Positions 31,935 to 41,560 of a stretch of DNA of 64,000 nucleotides are shown here, piece after piece. Every line of letters starts with the position of its first letter. The stretch's first letter is position 1. The notes below the pieces were generated by a model, which worked only from the letters and a program-made list of their open reading frames with translations, did not search any database and was not told the origin of the DNA. A program made the translations under genes and the position numbers. The DNA is from Candidatus Zixiibacteriota bacterium (lineage in GTDB: Bacteria; Zixibacteria; MSB-5A5; GN15; FEB-12): assembly GCA_040756055.1 (NCBI GenBank), contig JBFLZR010000006.1, positions 1 through 64,000 on the forward strand, written 5' to 3'.

Positions 31935-33674
31935 CTAGTCGGCCGGATACTCTACTCTGGCGAACCACTCTATCTCGATATCTTCGAACAGCGAGTCGCG
32001 CTTGTTGCAATCGAGGTAGAATTGCCACTCGCCGGGCTCGATTTTATCACCGGCAATCTTTTTGTCGGCGATGGCCGCGAGGCGCCTGAAATCCTCGTAG
32101 TGTTCGGTCAACCTCAGCTCGGCATAGTCGCGGGCCGCGAAAGTCGAAATCAAAAACTGCCAGTCAGAGGCTGAAAGAAGCATAAGTTCTCGGGCAAGTT
32201 GTTTCAGGACGGATTGAAGCTGGTTGTCATGGTTGTCCGGATGGTCCAGCCACCAACGGGCCAACTCGGTCATTTTTGCTTCACACTCGTAAATATGCTT
32301 CCAGGTCCATTCCGTGTGTTCATTCAGCCAGATATAGTGATGATTACCCTGTCCCCAACTGCCTTCGGGAATGCTGATAATTTGCGATGGCCTGCGTTGT
32401 TCGAGGTCTTCCGAAAGGAAAGTGAGTTCGATTTTGTCGCTCTTGCACATGTTTTTGATGACCTGTTTTAGAAACCCCGGTCCTTCGAACCACCAGTGCC
32501 CGAAAAGTTCGGCGTCGTACGGGGCAACCAGGATGCCTTCTTTGCCATCGGATTCGTAATACGCGGATAGGATTTCTTCGACCTTGCCGCTGAAGTGGGC
32601 GGCGTTTTCGGGAATGCGCGCCAAAGCACTCTGATGGTTATACTCGACTTTGTCGGCGAGGTCGGCTTTGGATGATGTCACCGCCCAGTAGCGATGTCCG
32701 CCGGGGAAACGCTTCTTGTGAAAATCGACATAGTTGCCGTCGCCCGGATATCCGTGTTCACCCGACCAGACCAGAAGACCGGTTTCCGGATCGCGGGTGA
32801 ATATGGCGGTCGGCTGTTTGCCTTCGGGAGATGATGATATCAGATACACCTCGCGAGGGGTCTTGTCGAATTGTTCTTCCCGCGGCGTGTAGTATTTCTC
32901 GAACTGTCCCCAGAGCAGCTTGAGCGCTTCGAAGCGGTCGATGTAGACGCCGATTGACTTGCCACCCTTGAGAAGGGCCGAATCGATGATAAAGAAGTCC
33001 AGGCCATTTTCGGTCAGGAACTCGTCGGCTCCCTTGCGTGAATAGGGCTGCTGGCTGCCGCGGATGGGCACCGGAGGTGTCCAGGCGTAGCGAGGACGAT
33101 AGGCACACTCGGGCAGCCAGATGCCTCTGGGGTTGCGCCCGAAGTGCTTGCGATAATTTTTCACCGCCATTTTGGTTTGGGCCTGAAGGGATTCATCGCG
33201 TGACAGCAGGGGATAGTAACCGTGCGTCGCGCCGCAGGTGATTATTTCGAGGAAACCTTCATCCTGGAGTTTTCGGAACTCGTAGATAATATCCTGGCCA
33301 ATGTTGTTGAAGTGCTCAAGGTTGAGCCGGTAAAACTTCTCCCACAAGTGGGCGGTGTTGAGCATATTTTTCTGGCCGTACTTGTAGAACTCTTCGGCAT
33401 CATATTCGGCAGCCTTGATTTTCTGGTTGAGGTATACGATAAACTCTTCCTTGAAGGAGTTGTCGGCCAGCTGTTCGCACAGAACCGGAGAGAGTCCGAT
33501 AGTCAGTTTGGGCTGATATCCCTGTTCAATGAGTTCGCGAAGCATCCTCTGGATTGGCAAATAAGTCTCGGCGGCCGCTTCGCACAACCAGTCGGTGCCA
33601 TGAGGCCAACGTCCGTGTGACAGGACGTAGGGCAAATGGCTGTGCAAAACGAAAGCGAAGTATCCTTTTGACAT
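31935..33674 (-). CDS. GH57/DUF1957 1,4-alpha-glucan branching enzyme
   Basis: Forms alpha-1,6 branches in glycogen-like glucans (as in Thermotoga/Thermus GH57 enzymes). The 579 residues start with the GH57 motif 1 (FVLHSHLPYVLSHGRWPHG). The presumed nucleophile Glu is in GIWLPECAYRP and the acid Asp in APYDAELFGHWWFEG. The C-terminal DUF1957 domain holds WGQGNHHYIWLNEHTEW. It overlaps the DUF3467 gene by one base. No other glycogen genes are in the window. Confidence 0.93.
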   Translation of the reverse strand: MSKGYFAFVLHSHLPYVLSHGRWPHGTDWLCEAAAETYLPIQRMLRELIEQGYQPKLTIGLSPVLCEQLADNSFKEEFIVYLNQKIKAAEYDAEEFYKYGQKNMLNTAHLWEKFYRLNLEHFNNIGQDIIYEFRKLQDEGFLEIITCGATHGYYPLLSRDESLQAQTKMAVKNYRKHFGRNPRGIWLPECAYRPRYAWTPPVPIRGSQQPYSRKGADEFLTENGLDFFIIDSALLKGGKSIGVYIDRFEALKLLWGQFEKYYTPREEQFDKTPREVYLISSSPEGKQPTAIFTRDPETGLLVWSGEHGYPGDGNYVDFHKKRFPGGHRYWAVTSSKADLADKVEYNHQSALARIPENAAHFSGKVEEILSAYYESDGKEGILVAPYDAELFGHWWFEGPGFLKQVIKNMCKSDKIELTFLSEDLEQRRPSQIISIPEGSWGQGNHHYIWLNEHTEWTWKHIYECEAKMTELARWWLDHPDNHDNQLQSVLKQLARELMLLSASDWQFLISTFAARDYAELRLTEHYEDFRRLAAIADKKIAGDKIEPGEWQFYLDCNKRDSLFEDIEIEWFARVEYPAD

Positions 33675-34003
33675 TATTTCTCCCCGATTTCTTCGGCTGC
33701 GGACTGGAAGCCGATGGGTTTTGAGGATTTGTCCGGGGCGCCATACATTTTTATTTCGCCGAATTCGCTCTCAAATTTCCTGATATTTTCGGCAAGAGCC
33801 TGGTGGAGCATTTTTGCGTGCATGGGTGTCATGATGATGCGAGCGAGAACTTTCGATTTCGGCAGGCGCGGCATGACGCGGGCGAAATCAATAATCATTT
33901 CGGTCGGAGAATGCATAATCATGGCAAGGTTAGCGTAAATCCCCTCGGCTTCCTTTTCTCCGAGTTCGATGTTAATCTGTTGTGAATGTTGCGGTTGCTT
34001 CAT
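33674..34003 (-). CDS. DUF3467 protein
   Basis: The 109 residues match the small DUF3467 family (YANLAMIMHSPTEMIIDFAR, TPMHAKMLHQALAENIRKFE), soluble and uncharacterised. Its stop shares a base with the ATG of the GH57 branching enzyme, so the pair is coupled. It reads away from the rfaE1 gene, leaving a 140-bp divergent promoter region. Confidence 0.85.
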   Translation of the reverse strand: MKQPQHSQQINIELGEKEAEGIYANLAMIMHSPTEMIIDFARVMPRLPKSKVLARIIMTPMHAKMLHQALAENIRKFESEFGEIKMYGAPDKSSKPIGFQSAAEEIGEK

Positions 34004-34143
34004 TTTAATACCTATTCCGTTTTATTTTCGTCATTGTCGGGTTAAGACTTGTTTAGGGCATCGCATTTTAATATATTCTTGGCTTAAGTCAAACTATTTA
34101 TGCGAGTTGAATAACGTTATCGATTTGAAATAATGGACACAAT

Positions 34144-35163
34144 ATGCCTTTAACCACCGAGAGAATAGCCACGATTTCCAAGGGGATGGGACAATCCAGG
34201 ATATTGATTTTGGGAGATGTGATGCTTGACGAATACCTTTTCGGTACAGTCAGCCGCATCTCGCCGGAAGCCCCTGTTCCCGTGGTGGAGATAACATCGG
34301 ATCGTTATCTGCTCGGCGGGTCGGCCAATGTCGCGGCCAATATCAAGGCGCTCGGTGATGAGCCCGTCTTGATTGGCACCGTTGGGGAGGATGAAGCCTC
34401 GGTAAAGCTCAGCCAGTTGTTGAAAGAGAGGCGCATTTCCGGGGACTATGTGGTGAATGATCCTTCGCGTCGGACAACCATGAAGACCAGGGTTATCGCC
34501 AACAACCAGCAGGTGGTTCGTACGGACCGCGAGAATATTCACGAGCTTGATAAGGAAATCGAGCGGAAGGTTATCAGTCGCTTTAAATCGGTCGTGGATG
34601 AAATCTCGGCGGTTATCATATCGGACTATGGTAAGGGTGTGATTACGCTTTCGCTGCTTCAGCAGGTGATGGATATTTGTTTAGAGAAAAGCATTTTCGT
34701 AGCGGTGGACCCGAAAGAGACGCACTTTCACAATTATCGCAAGGTTTCGGTTATAACGCCCAACCATCATGAGGCCGGATTTGCTTACGGCAAGAGAATT
34801 CGCAACGAGCAGGATCTTCTCGAGGTAGGCAACGGTCTTTTGAAGAAGCTGGAAGCGAAGTCGATATTGATTACTCGCGGCGCCGATGGTATGTCGATTT
34901 TTCGCTCAGGGCAGGAACCGACGCACATCCCGACATTCGCGAGGAAAGTCTACGACGTGACCGGAGCCGGTGATACGGTTATTGCCACCTTCGTGTCGGC
35001 CGTTTGTGGCGGCGCCGACCTTGTTGAGGCGGCGGTTGTTGCCAATGCCGGCGCCGGTATAACGGTCGCCGAGGTTGGTACGGCTTCGGTGACAGTCCCT
35101 CAACTTATCACGGAGCTTGAACACAATATCCGCAACGGGAATCTTACCAAGGCCACAACATAA
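34144..35163 (+). CDS. rfaE1: D-glycero-beta-D-manno-heptose-7-phosphate kinase
   Basis: PfkB-type sugar kinase phosphorylating heptose-7-P at C1 on the way to ADP-heptose for lipopolysaccharide. The 339 residues include ILILGDVMLDEYLFGTVSRI, GGSANVAANIKALG and the catalytic VTGAGDTVIATFV. It is the kinase half only; the adenylyltransferase is encoded separately 200 bp downstream. E. coli HldE fuses both. Its presence implies an LPS-type outer membrane. Confidence 0.95.
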   Translation: MPLTTERIATISKGMGQSRILILGDVMLDEYLFGTVSRISPEAPVPVVEITSDRYLLGGSANVAANIKALGDEPVLIGTVGEDEASVKLSQLLKERRISGDYVVNDPSRRTTMKTRVIANNQQVVRTDRENIHELDKEIERKVISRFKSVVDEISAVIISDYGKGVITLSLLQQVMDICLEKSIFVAVDPKETHFHNYRKVSVITPNHHEAGFAYGKRIRNEQDLLEVGNGLLKKLEAKSILITRGADGMSIFRSGQEPTHIPTFARKVYDVTGAGDTVIATFVSAVCGGADLVEAAVVANAGAGITVAEVGTASVTVPQLITELEHNIRNGNLTKATT

Positions 35164-35174
35164 GTCAGTTGTCT

Positions 35175-35369
35175 ATGGAGGGATTCACATTCTTTCGTAT
35201 CATCCAGGCGGCGATAGGCCTGATGCTTATAGCCGAATATCTGCGCAGGACCTACGGAAAAAAGAAGGAGCGTCAGCGCATACACCCGGTTGACGGCTGG
35301 TTTATGCTGGCCGGAGGTGTGATTTTGCTTGTGCTTGGCGTTTGGGGTGAACTTCCATCGTTGAGATGA
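35175..35369 (+). CDS. Small two-helix membrane protein
   Basis: About 64 residues with two hydrophobic segments (IIQAAIGLMLIAEYL; GWFMLAGGVILLVLGVWG) around a basic loop (RRTYGKKKERQRI). It is placed between rfaE1 (11 bp) and rfaE2 (4 bp) in the same direction, so it is probably part of that operon. TTG at 35169 is an alternative start. No family recognised. Confidence 0.65.
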   Translation: MEGFTFFRIIQAAIGLMLIAEYLRRTYGKKKERQRIHPVDGWFMLAGGVILLVLGVWGELPSLR

Positions 35370-35373
35370 ACCC

Positions 35374-35838
35374 GTGAAAAACCTGATACCCAGAAAAAAT
35401 GTACCCGCGCTGATGCGGCAGCTCAAAAGGGCAGGCAAGAGAGTCGTATTCACCAACGGGGTTTTCGATATTATTCATCGCGGCCACGTAGAGTATCTGG
35501 CGAAGGCAAAATCATTCGGAGACGTACTGATAGTGGGACTCAACTCCGATGCGTCGGTGCGTCGCCTCAAGGGGAAAAATCGTCCGGTTCAGCCTCAGAA
35601 GGACAGGGCGATTATTCTTCTGGCTCTGAAGCCGGTTGACTTTGTCGTTTTTTTTGGTGAAGACCGACCCGACAAGCTAATTGAGTCGGTTCGTCCCGAT
35701 GTTCTGGTTAAGGGGGCCGACTACAGGATCGAAGAGATTGCCGGAGCGAAGTTTGTTAAGTCCTATGGGGGCAAGGTTAAGAGGGTGACGCTGACCCGAG
35801 GGCGGTCGACCAGCGGGCTTCTCGATCGACTCAAATGA
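35374..35838 (+). CDS. rfaE2: D-glycero-beta-D-manno-heptose 1-phosphate adenylyltransferase
   Basis: Cytidylyltransferase-like enzyme making ADP-heptose. The 154 residues show NGVFDIIHRGHVEYLAKAKS (HxGH-type site), the RPVQPQKDRA loop and the C-terminal TRGRSTSGLL. The start is GTG 35374. It completes the split HldE activity with rfaE1. Confidence 0.95.
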   Translation: MKNLIPRKNVPALMRQLKRAGKRVVFTNGVFDIIHRGHVEYLAKAKSFGDVLIVGLNSDASVRRLKGKNRPVQPQKDRAIILLALKPVDFVVFFGEDRPDKLIESVRPDVLVKGADYRIEEIAGAKFVKSYGGKVKRVTLTRGRSTSGLLDRLK

Positions 35839-35929
35839 TCGACAGCGCATTTTTCCAACTTCAAAATCAATCAGTCTTAGTGTTCGGCGGGTCTTGATTT
35901 TTGCGCCTTTTGGGTGTTTCTTATAAGCC

Positions 35930-36586
35930 ATGTTTAAGGAAGTACCGGGCGCGACGGGGTTTGTTGTCGACGAGTTGAGTGCGAAGGGATACCCGGCCGC
36001 GTTGGCATCGATGCATCTGCGCGAGGGAAGGTTTTCGCGGGCGGTGGAAATCTGCCGTGAGCATCTTGCCCAGGCCCCCTCGCTGTTGTCGCTTCGGCTC
36101 GTATATGCCAGGGCCCTTTACCACGCTGGTCAGGCCGAGCCGGCGACGGAGCAATTTTACCGGGTGCTGGGGCAGGACCCCGACAATGTGGTGGCGCTGA
36201 AGTATCTTGGGGACATCAAGTATACATCGGGGGATGAATTTGGCGCGCTGTCGAATTACGGACGAATTCAGCAGATAGATGCGCTGAGTCGGGTGCTCAG
36301 TTGTCCGATACCGAGGGGCAGACCCGAAACAACACGAACAATTACACTAAAGCGGACTGAGGAAGAGGCGGCTGCTGTGAAGACAGCGGAGTCGCGACGG
36401 GCGATTCCTTTTTACACCGAGACAGTCGGTGATCTGTTTTTAAAGCAGGGCTACGCGCGTATGGCGTTGGACGTATACAGGGAGTTGAGCCGAAGCGGCT
36501 CCAACCCGCGAATCGCCGAAAAACTTGCTCTGGCCGAGGAAAAGATAAAGGAAAAGGAAAGCTCCCATGTCAAAAAAACGGATTGA
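35930..36586 (+). CDS. TPR-repeat protein
   Basis: The 218 residues are built of helical pairs of tetratricopeptide type (YPAALASMHLREGRFSRAVE; VYARALYHAGQAEPATEQFY; LFLKQGYARMALDVYRELSR). No signal peptide or catalytic motif is seen. Its 3' end overlaps the next peptidase gene by 20 bp. Likely a scaffold; partner unknown. Confidence 0.8.
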   Translation: MFKEVPGATGFVVDELSAKGYPAALASMHLREGRFSRAVEICREHLAQAPSLLSLRLVYARALYHAGQAEPATEQFYRVLGQDPDNVVALKYLGDIKYTSGDEFGALSNYGRIQQIDALSRVLSCPIPRGRPETTRTITLKRTEEEAAAVKTAESRRAIPFYTETVGDLFLKQGYARMALDVYRELSRSGSNPRIAEKLALAEEKIKEKESSHVKKTD

Positions 36587-37640
36587 TGCTATTCGCAGGA
36601 AGATGTTGGCCGAGAATCTCGATGGAGTGATTGTCACGCATCTGGATCACGTGCGCTATCTATGTGGTTACACGGGCTCCTCCGGTATGCTGGCGCTTAC
36701 CCGCAGCCAGGCCGAGTTCTTTACTGATTTTCGTTACAAGGAACAGGCGGCCAAAGAGGTCAAGGGAGCGCGGATAAATATCATCAAAGGCGTTCCGACG
36801 GCCGCGTTGAAAGATTTCCCCGCTTTCAATGTCAGCAATCGCAGGTATGGATACAATGGCGAATATCTTACGGTGGCCGGCCTGAACAGCCTCAAAAAAG
36901 ACATACCCAAAGCGCTGTTCGTGGGGGCAGACGCGATTTTCGCTGACCTTGGCTGGGTAAAGGATCCGCAGGAGATAGCTGACATTGCCAAAGCGGCAGA
37001 TATTGCCGACAAGGCATTCGAGCGAGTTTTACCGCTTGTTAAGCCGGGTATCCGGGAAAGCGAGGTGGCGGCGGAACTGGAGTACCAGATGATTATGCTT
37101 GGTTCCCAGAAGGCCGCGTTTGAAAGCATAGTAGCCTCCGGTTACCGTTCGGCCCTGCCGCACGGAGTGGCGTCACAAAAGAAAATCCAAAAAGGGGATT
37201 TCGTAACGTTCGATTTCGGGGCGACTGTCAACGGGTATGTGTCGGATATGACCCGCACGGTTGTCGTCGGGAAGGCGGCTCCCAAACAGAAAAAAATCTA
37301 CACTATCGTGCTGAAAGCCAACAAGGCCGGCATAAGTCGTGTTAAGGCAGGGGTTTCGGGCAAGGCTGTTGATGCTGTATGCCGCCGGATCATCACTAAG
37401 GCCGGGTACGGCAAAGAGTTCGGTCACGGGACCGGGCACGGAATTGGCTTCTATGTGCATGTTGGCCCCAGGGTATCTCCGATATCTGAAGATAAGCTCA
37501 TGACCAACAATGTCTTAACTATTGAGCCGGGGATTTATATCCCGGGCTGGGGGGGGGTACGGATCGAGGATGACGTTGTTGTCACCAGAACTGGTTGCAG
37601 GGTCCTGACCAAGGCTCCAAAAAACTTGTTGGAACTGTAA
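36567..37640 (+). CDS. M24-family Xaa-Pro aminopeptidase
   Basis: Cleaves the first residue from peptides with proline second. The 357 residues have a creatinase-like N-terminal domain and a pita-bread catalytic domain. Its metal ligands are visible: Asp in FDFGATVNGYVSDMTRTV, His in GTGHGIGFYVH, and Glu in TIEPGIYIPGWGGVRIEDD. The start is the ATG inside the 3' end of the TPR gene. It is followed by accB, an order seen in many bacteria. Confidence 0.94.
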   Translation: MSKKRIDAIRRKMLAENLDGVIVTHLDHVRYLCGYTGSSGMLALTRSQAEFFTDFRYKEQAAKEVKGARINIIKGVPTAALKDFPAFNVSNRRYGYNGEYLTVAGLNSLKKDIPKALFVGADAIFADLGWVKDPQEIADIAKAADIADKAFERVLPLVKPGIRESEVAAELEYQMIMLGSQKAAFESIVASGYRSALPHGVASQKKIQKGDFVTFDFGATVNGYVSDMTRTVVVGKAAPKQKKIYTIVLKANKAGISRVKAGVSGKAVDAVCRRIITKAGYGKEFGHGTGHGIGFYVHVGPRVSPISEDKLMTNNVLTIEPGIYIPGWGGVRIEDDVVVTRTGCRVLTKAPKNLLEL

Positions 37641-37678
37641 TTCGATTCGTTTATTATAGAGCCTCTAAAATGAGTGCG

Positions 37679-37703
37679 GGGCAGGATTATGTCTGCCCTT
37701 GTT
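37679..37703 (+). terminator. Possible terminator/attenuator before accB
   Basis: GGGCAG-GATTATGT-CTGCCC then TTGTTT, 40 bases after the peptidase stop and 27 before accB. The T tract is weak. Confidence 0.5.
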
Positions 37704-37729
37704 TCAGTGTTAACCATTGAGGTAACATT

Positions 37730-38221
37730 ATGAATGAAAAGTACATCAAAAAGCTAATAAGACTGGTCGAGGAATCCGATATTGAATCATTAGAGGTCTC
37801 AAGTTGGGGCCGGAAGGTCAGAATCACCCACCGACTCGGTTCATCGTCGAACGGCAGCGGTGAAAGTGCCGCAATGGTGCGGCCGATTGTGGCTGCGAGC
37901 AATATCGAGACTCCACGACCTGCTCCATCGGCACCCCCGGCACCGGCTCAAGCGCCTCCAGCGGAAGATACCGGACGTTTGGTGGCGGTAAAGTCGCCGA
38001 TGGTTGGAACGTTCTACGCGGCGCCGTCGCCCGAAGCTGACCCGTATGTTTCGCTGAATGAGAAGATCTCTGTTGGACAGGTGGTCTGTATAGTCGAAGC
38101 CATGAAGCTGATGAACGAGATAGAATCCGAGGTCAGCGGTCGGGTCGCCAAGATACTAGTCGAAAACGCCCAACCGGTCGAATTTGGCCAGGAGTTATTC
38201 TTGATCGATCCAGCGGGTTAG
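37730..38221 (+). CDS. accB: Biotin carboxyl carrier protein of acetyl-CoA carboxylase
   Basis: Carries CO2 on biotin between carboxylase and transferase. The 163 residues have an N-terminal dimerisation part, a Pro/Ala linker (about 62-78) and the biotinyl domain with K126 in VEAMKLMNE and the thumb-like APSPEADPYVS. accC lies 1.4 kb downstream, separated by pilT; accA is at 60 kb; accD is not in the window. Confidence 0.96.
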   Translation: MNEKYIKKLIRLVEESDIESLEVSSWGRKVRITHRLGSSSNGSGESAAMVRPIVAASNIETPRPAPSAPPAPAQAPPAEDTGRLVAVKSPMVGTFYAAPSPEADPYVSLNEKISVGQVVCIVEAMKLMNEIESEVSGRVAKILVENAQPVEFGQELFLIDPAG

Positions 38222-38242
38222 AATAACCGGAAAGGGGTTTTT

Positions 38243-39400
38243 ATGACATTAAAGCAGATGCTGGTTGACATGCTCAACCGTAAAGCTTCGGATCTTCATA
38301 TTCGCGTCGGTATAAGACCCCATCTCCGAGTCAACGGTCGTCTCGAGCAGATAGCGACCGATCCGGTTACGATAGACCTGATGGATCAAGTAGTCTCACA
38401 GATTCTCAACGATGCTCAGCGGGAGCGTTTCGACCGCAAGCATGAGATGGACCTGGCTTTGTCAGTAGCGAAGCTGGGTCGTTTTCGTATCAATCTTTTC
38501 CGTCAAAGAGGTACTACCGGCATCGCCATTCGTGCGGTAAACACGAGTGTGCCCACTTTCGAAGAGCTTCACCTCCCTGATTCGGTACGCAAGATAGCCC
38601 AGCTCCGGCGCGGGTTGGTTATCATTACGGGGACGACCGGTTCGGGTAAGTCGACGACGCTGGCGGCGCTTATCGAAGAGATGAACGCCAAGCGGACGGA
38701 CAACGTTCTGACGATTGAAGATCCTATCGAGTATATTTACCGGGACAAGAAGTCGATTATTTCGCAGCGCGAGGTGGGAGGAGACACCGAGACCTTCGCC
38801 GCCGCGCTTCGTCACGCGTTTCGTCAGGACCCGGATGTCATCCTCATCGGTGAGGTTCGCGATATCGAGACGATGTCGATCGCTCTCACCGCGGCTGACA
38901 CCGGTCACCTGGTGTTGACCACGCTTCACACCATGAACGTGGTGGAGACAATTACGCGTATCATATCGTTTTTCCCGCCGCACCAGCACCAGCAGATCAG
39001 GTTGCTTCTGGCCGGTACGCTCAAGGGTATTGTTTGCCAGCGTCTGTTGACCCGTGATGACATGCCCGGCCGGGTTCCGGCTCTGGAAATCATGTTTGAT
39101 TCCGGGGCGATCAAGGAGTGTATAATCGATCCGGACAAAACAGCCGGTATTACGGATCTAATGGAGGGGGGCGGTGTTCAGTACGGTATGCAGACATTCG
39201 ATCAGTCCATCATGAAGCTTCACAAGCAGGGTTTGATTTCGTTCGATGAAGCTATGCGCCATGCGACTAATCCTGAGGACTTTGACCTCAGGCTGCGGGG
39301 CATCACCGGTACTGCCGATCGGTGGAAAGAGGGGGAGGGTGAAGATGACACCCGCAGTGGTCGTCGTCTGGATGCGAGCAGCGATTTCACCAAGTATTAG
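38243..39400 (+). CDS. pilT: Type IV pilus retraction ATPase PilT
   Basis: Hexameric motor that depolymerises type IV pili. The 385 residues have the N-terminal PAS-like domain (MLNRKASDLHIRVGIRPHLR), Walker A (GTTGSGKSTTLAAL), the Asp box, Walker B (DPDVILIGEVRDIETMSIAL) and the His box (TTLHTMNVVETITRII). The C-terminal tail (KEGEGEDDTRSGRRLD) is charged and not typical. No other pil genes are in the window. It is placed between accB and accC and ends at a strong terminator. Confidence 0.94.
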   Translation: MTLKQMLVDMLNRKASDLHIRVGIRPHLRVNGRLEQIATDPVTIDLMDQVVSQILNDAQRERFDRKHEMDLALSVAKLGRFRINLFRQRGTTGIAIRAVNTSVPTFEELHLPDSVRKIAQLRRGLVIITGTTGSGKSTTLAALIEEMNAKRTDNVLTIEDPIEYIYRDKKSIISQREVGGDTETFAAALRHAFRQDPDVILIGEVRDIETMSIALTAADTGHLVLTTLHTMNVVETITRIISFFPPHQHQQIRLLLAGTLKGIVCQRLLTRDDMPGRVPALEIMFDSGAIKECIIDPDKTAGITDLMEGGGVQYGMQTFDQSIMKLHKQGLISFDEAMRHATNPEDFDLRLRGITGTADRWKEGEGEDDTRSGRRLDASSDFTKY

Positions 39401-39425
39401 GTCGTAGAAAATTGGGAACAGAGGA

Positions 39426-39458
39426 AGGCTCCGTACCTTGATGGTTCGGAGCCTTTTT
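39426..39458 (+). terminator. Rho-independent terminator after pilT
   Basis: AGGCTCCG-(13 nt)-CGGAGCCT followed by TTTTT, 25 bases after the pilT stop. Confidence 0.9.
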
Positions 39459-39657
39459 GCGTTTGCGCGAGCGAGGCGGTTTTCGTTGCCTGTCAACGGG
39501 ATACGACCGGATTCGGGTGGTCAAAAAATCTTCCTTTAATGTTGTCAGGGGCGGTTGTTTGGCTTATATTGCCTTTCAATTTCTGGACGGTGCCGTGCTG
39601 AATTTTGGAGTATTGGACGAGCACGGCGTGTGATGATACTGTGATAAGGGTAAGACA

Positions 39658-41052
39658 TTGTTTGAAAAAGTACTTATAGCCAATCGGGGCGAGATAGCCC
39701 TTCGCGTCATACGCGCCTGCAAGGAGCTCGGAATAAAGACAGTGGCGGTGTACTCGGAGGCGGACCGTGATGCTTTGCATGTTCGATTTGCCGATGAGGA
39801 CGTTTGTATCGGGCCGCCCCAGCCGGGTAAGTCGTATCTTGACAGCAAAAGGATCATTGCCGCGGCCGAGGTAACGAACGCCGATGCGATCCACCCGGGA
39901 TATGGGTTCCTTGCCGAGAACGCCGATTTCGCTGAAATTTGCGAGTCGTGCGGGATAACGTTTATTGGCCCGACGCCCGAGCAGATTCGCCAGCTTGGCG
40001 ATAAAGTGAAGGCAAAGGAATTGATGAGGCAGGCCGGTGTTCCGGTAACGCCAGGTTCGGATGGCGTGGTGGCATCGTTCGATGACGCCACCGAGATAGC
40101 CAGAGAGATCGGTTATCCCGTGATTCTCAAGGCGGTTGCCGGCGGTGGCGGAAAGGGTATGCGCGTTTGCCGTGACATGGCCGAGCTTGAGCGCGGTTTC
40201 CACCTGGCGTCCACCGAGGCCGCCAACGCTTTCAGTAATCCTGACCTTTATCTCGAGAAGTTCATTGAGAATCCCCATCACGTGGAGATCCAGATAATGG
40301 GGGACCAGCACGGCAACTACTTCCATTTCGGTGAGCGCGACTGTTCGATACAGAGAAGGCACCAGAAGCTTATCGAAGAAACGCCGTCGCCGCTGATGAC
40401 TGAAGAACTTCGTGCTCGCATGGGCGAGGCGGCCATCAAAGGCGCGAAACTGGTGGGTTATCGCGGCGCGGGCACGATTGAATTTCTGGTCGACCGACAC
40501 CTGAACTTCTTTTTCATGGAAATGAACACGAGAATACAGGTCGAACATCCGGTTACCGAAGAGGCCTTTGAAGTGGATCTCGTCAAGGATCAGCTCAAGG
40601 TGGCGATGGGCGAAAAGCTGACTTATCGCCAGGAGGATCTTGTTCACAAGTGGGCGTCGATAGAGTGCCGGATAAACGCCGAAGATCCCGAGAAGGACTT
40701 CCGTCCGATGCCCGGTGTTATCACTGCGCTTCACGTGCCCGGTGGGCCCGGGGTTCGAATTGACCGGGCGGTTTACACGGGGTATCTGATCCCGCCTTAT
40801 TATGATTCGATGATTGCCAAGCTGATTGTCAAGGCACGTACTCGCGAGCAGGCGGTTGTAAAAATGCGTCACGCCCTCGATGAGTTTATTGTGGAGGGAG
40901 TGCCGACAACGGTCGGTTTCCATCGCGAAATTTTCAATCATCCGGATTTTGTGGCCGGTAAGTATGATATTGGATTTCTGGAAACCCGGTTCAAGAAGGT
41001 TGACAAGCCGGCGCCGGTGGAGTCTGAAGTCTCAGCCGAGGCGAAGGAATAG
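39658..41052 (+). CDS. accC: Biotin carboxylase subunit of acetyl-CoA carboxylase
   Basis: ATP-grasp enzyme that carboxylates biotin on AccB. The 464 residues show [20 protein letters not shown], the glycine loop [14 protein letters not shown], the [14 protein letters not shown] strand, and [14 protein letters not shown] with the catalytic Arg/Glu. The start is TTG 39658, with AAGGG seven bases before it. The C-terminus has about 15 extra residues ([15 protein letters not shown]) compared with E. coli AccC. Confidence 0.96.
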   Translation: MFEKVLIANRGEIALRVIRACKELGIKTVAVYSEADRDALHVRFADEDVCIGPPQPGKSYLDSKRIIAAAEVTNADAIHPGYGFLAENADFAEICESCGITFIGPTPEQIRQLGDKVKAKELMRQAGVPVTPGSDGVVASFDDATEIAREIGYPVILKAVAGGGGKGMRVCRDMAELERGFHLASTEAANAFSNPDLYLEKFIENPHHVEIQIMGDQHGNYFHFGERDCSIQRRHQKLIEETPSPLMTEELRARMGEAAIKGAKLVGYRGAGTIEFLVDRHLNFFFMEMNTRIQVEHPVTEEAFEVDLVKDQLKVAMGEKLTYRQEDLVHKWASIECRINAEDPEKDFRPMPGVITALHVPGGPGVRIDRAVYTGYLIPPYYDSMIAKLIVKARTREQAVVKMRHALDEFIVEGVPTTVGFHREIFNHPDFVAGKYDIGFLETRFKKVDKPAPVESEVSAEAKE

Positions 41053-41134
41053 GCGCGGATGTTGCGCCGCACCTTAATAACATATGACCAGTATAAAACA
41101 GATGTAGTCTAAAAAATAAACAGGAGCTTGGAAA

Positions 41135-41515
41135 ATGGCTAATGTACCTGCCGAACTGAAATACACCAAAGAGCATGAATGGGTGAAGGTCGAGGGTAAG
41201 GTCGCAATTGTCGGGATCACCGATTACGCCCAGGGTGAGCTGGGTGATATAGTATTTGTGGAATTACCTTCCGTAGGAGATAGTGTCGTGCAGATGAAGC
41301 CGTTCGGTACGATCGAGGCGGTGAAAGCGGTGTCCGACATGTACGCCCCGGTCTCCGGCAAGGTTGTCGAGGTCAACGCGGCCTTGGATGACGACCCGAT
41401 GATTATCAATCGCGATCCGTATGGTGACGGGTGGATGCTCAAGATCGAGTTTTCGAATGCCACAGAAATTGAACAACTTCTCGATGCCACCGGTTATAAT
41501 TCAGTAATTGGCTGA
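41135..41515 (+). CDS. gcvH: Glycine cleavage system H protein
   Basis: Lipoyl carrier shuttling the aminomethyl group between P, T and L proteins. The 126 residues have lipoylated K64 in [19 protein letters not shown] and the usual N-terminal [27 protein letters not shown] precedes the ATG. It starts the cluster gcvH-gcvPA-two zinc ribbons-thioredoxin lipoprotein-gcvPB. gcvT and lpd are not in the window, and I saw no glycine riboswitch upstream. Confidence 0.96.
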   Translation: MANVPAELKYTKEHEWVKVEGKVAIVGITDYAQGELGDIVFVELPSVGDSVVQMKPFGTIEAVKAVSDMYAPVSGKVVEVNAALDDDPMIINRDPYGDGWMLKIEFSNATEIEQLLDATGYNSVIG

Positions 41516-41560
41516 GCCACTTTAATGCTGTGTTACATATGAATTCGAAGAAAGAAAGAT

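Noticed and set aside
39493-40941. Minus-strand ORF of 482 codons
   Set aside because: It is antisense to accC, which is certain. No motif or signal is present.
41053-41134. Glycine riboswitch upstream of gcvH
   Set aside because: The gap is short and lacks the paired GGAGAG / CTCTCAGG elements.
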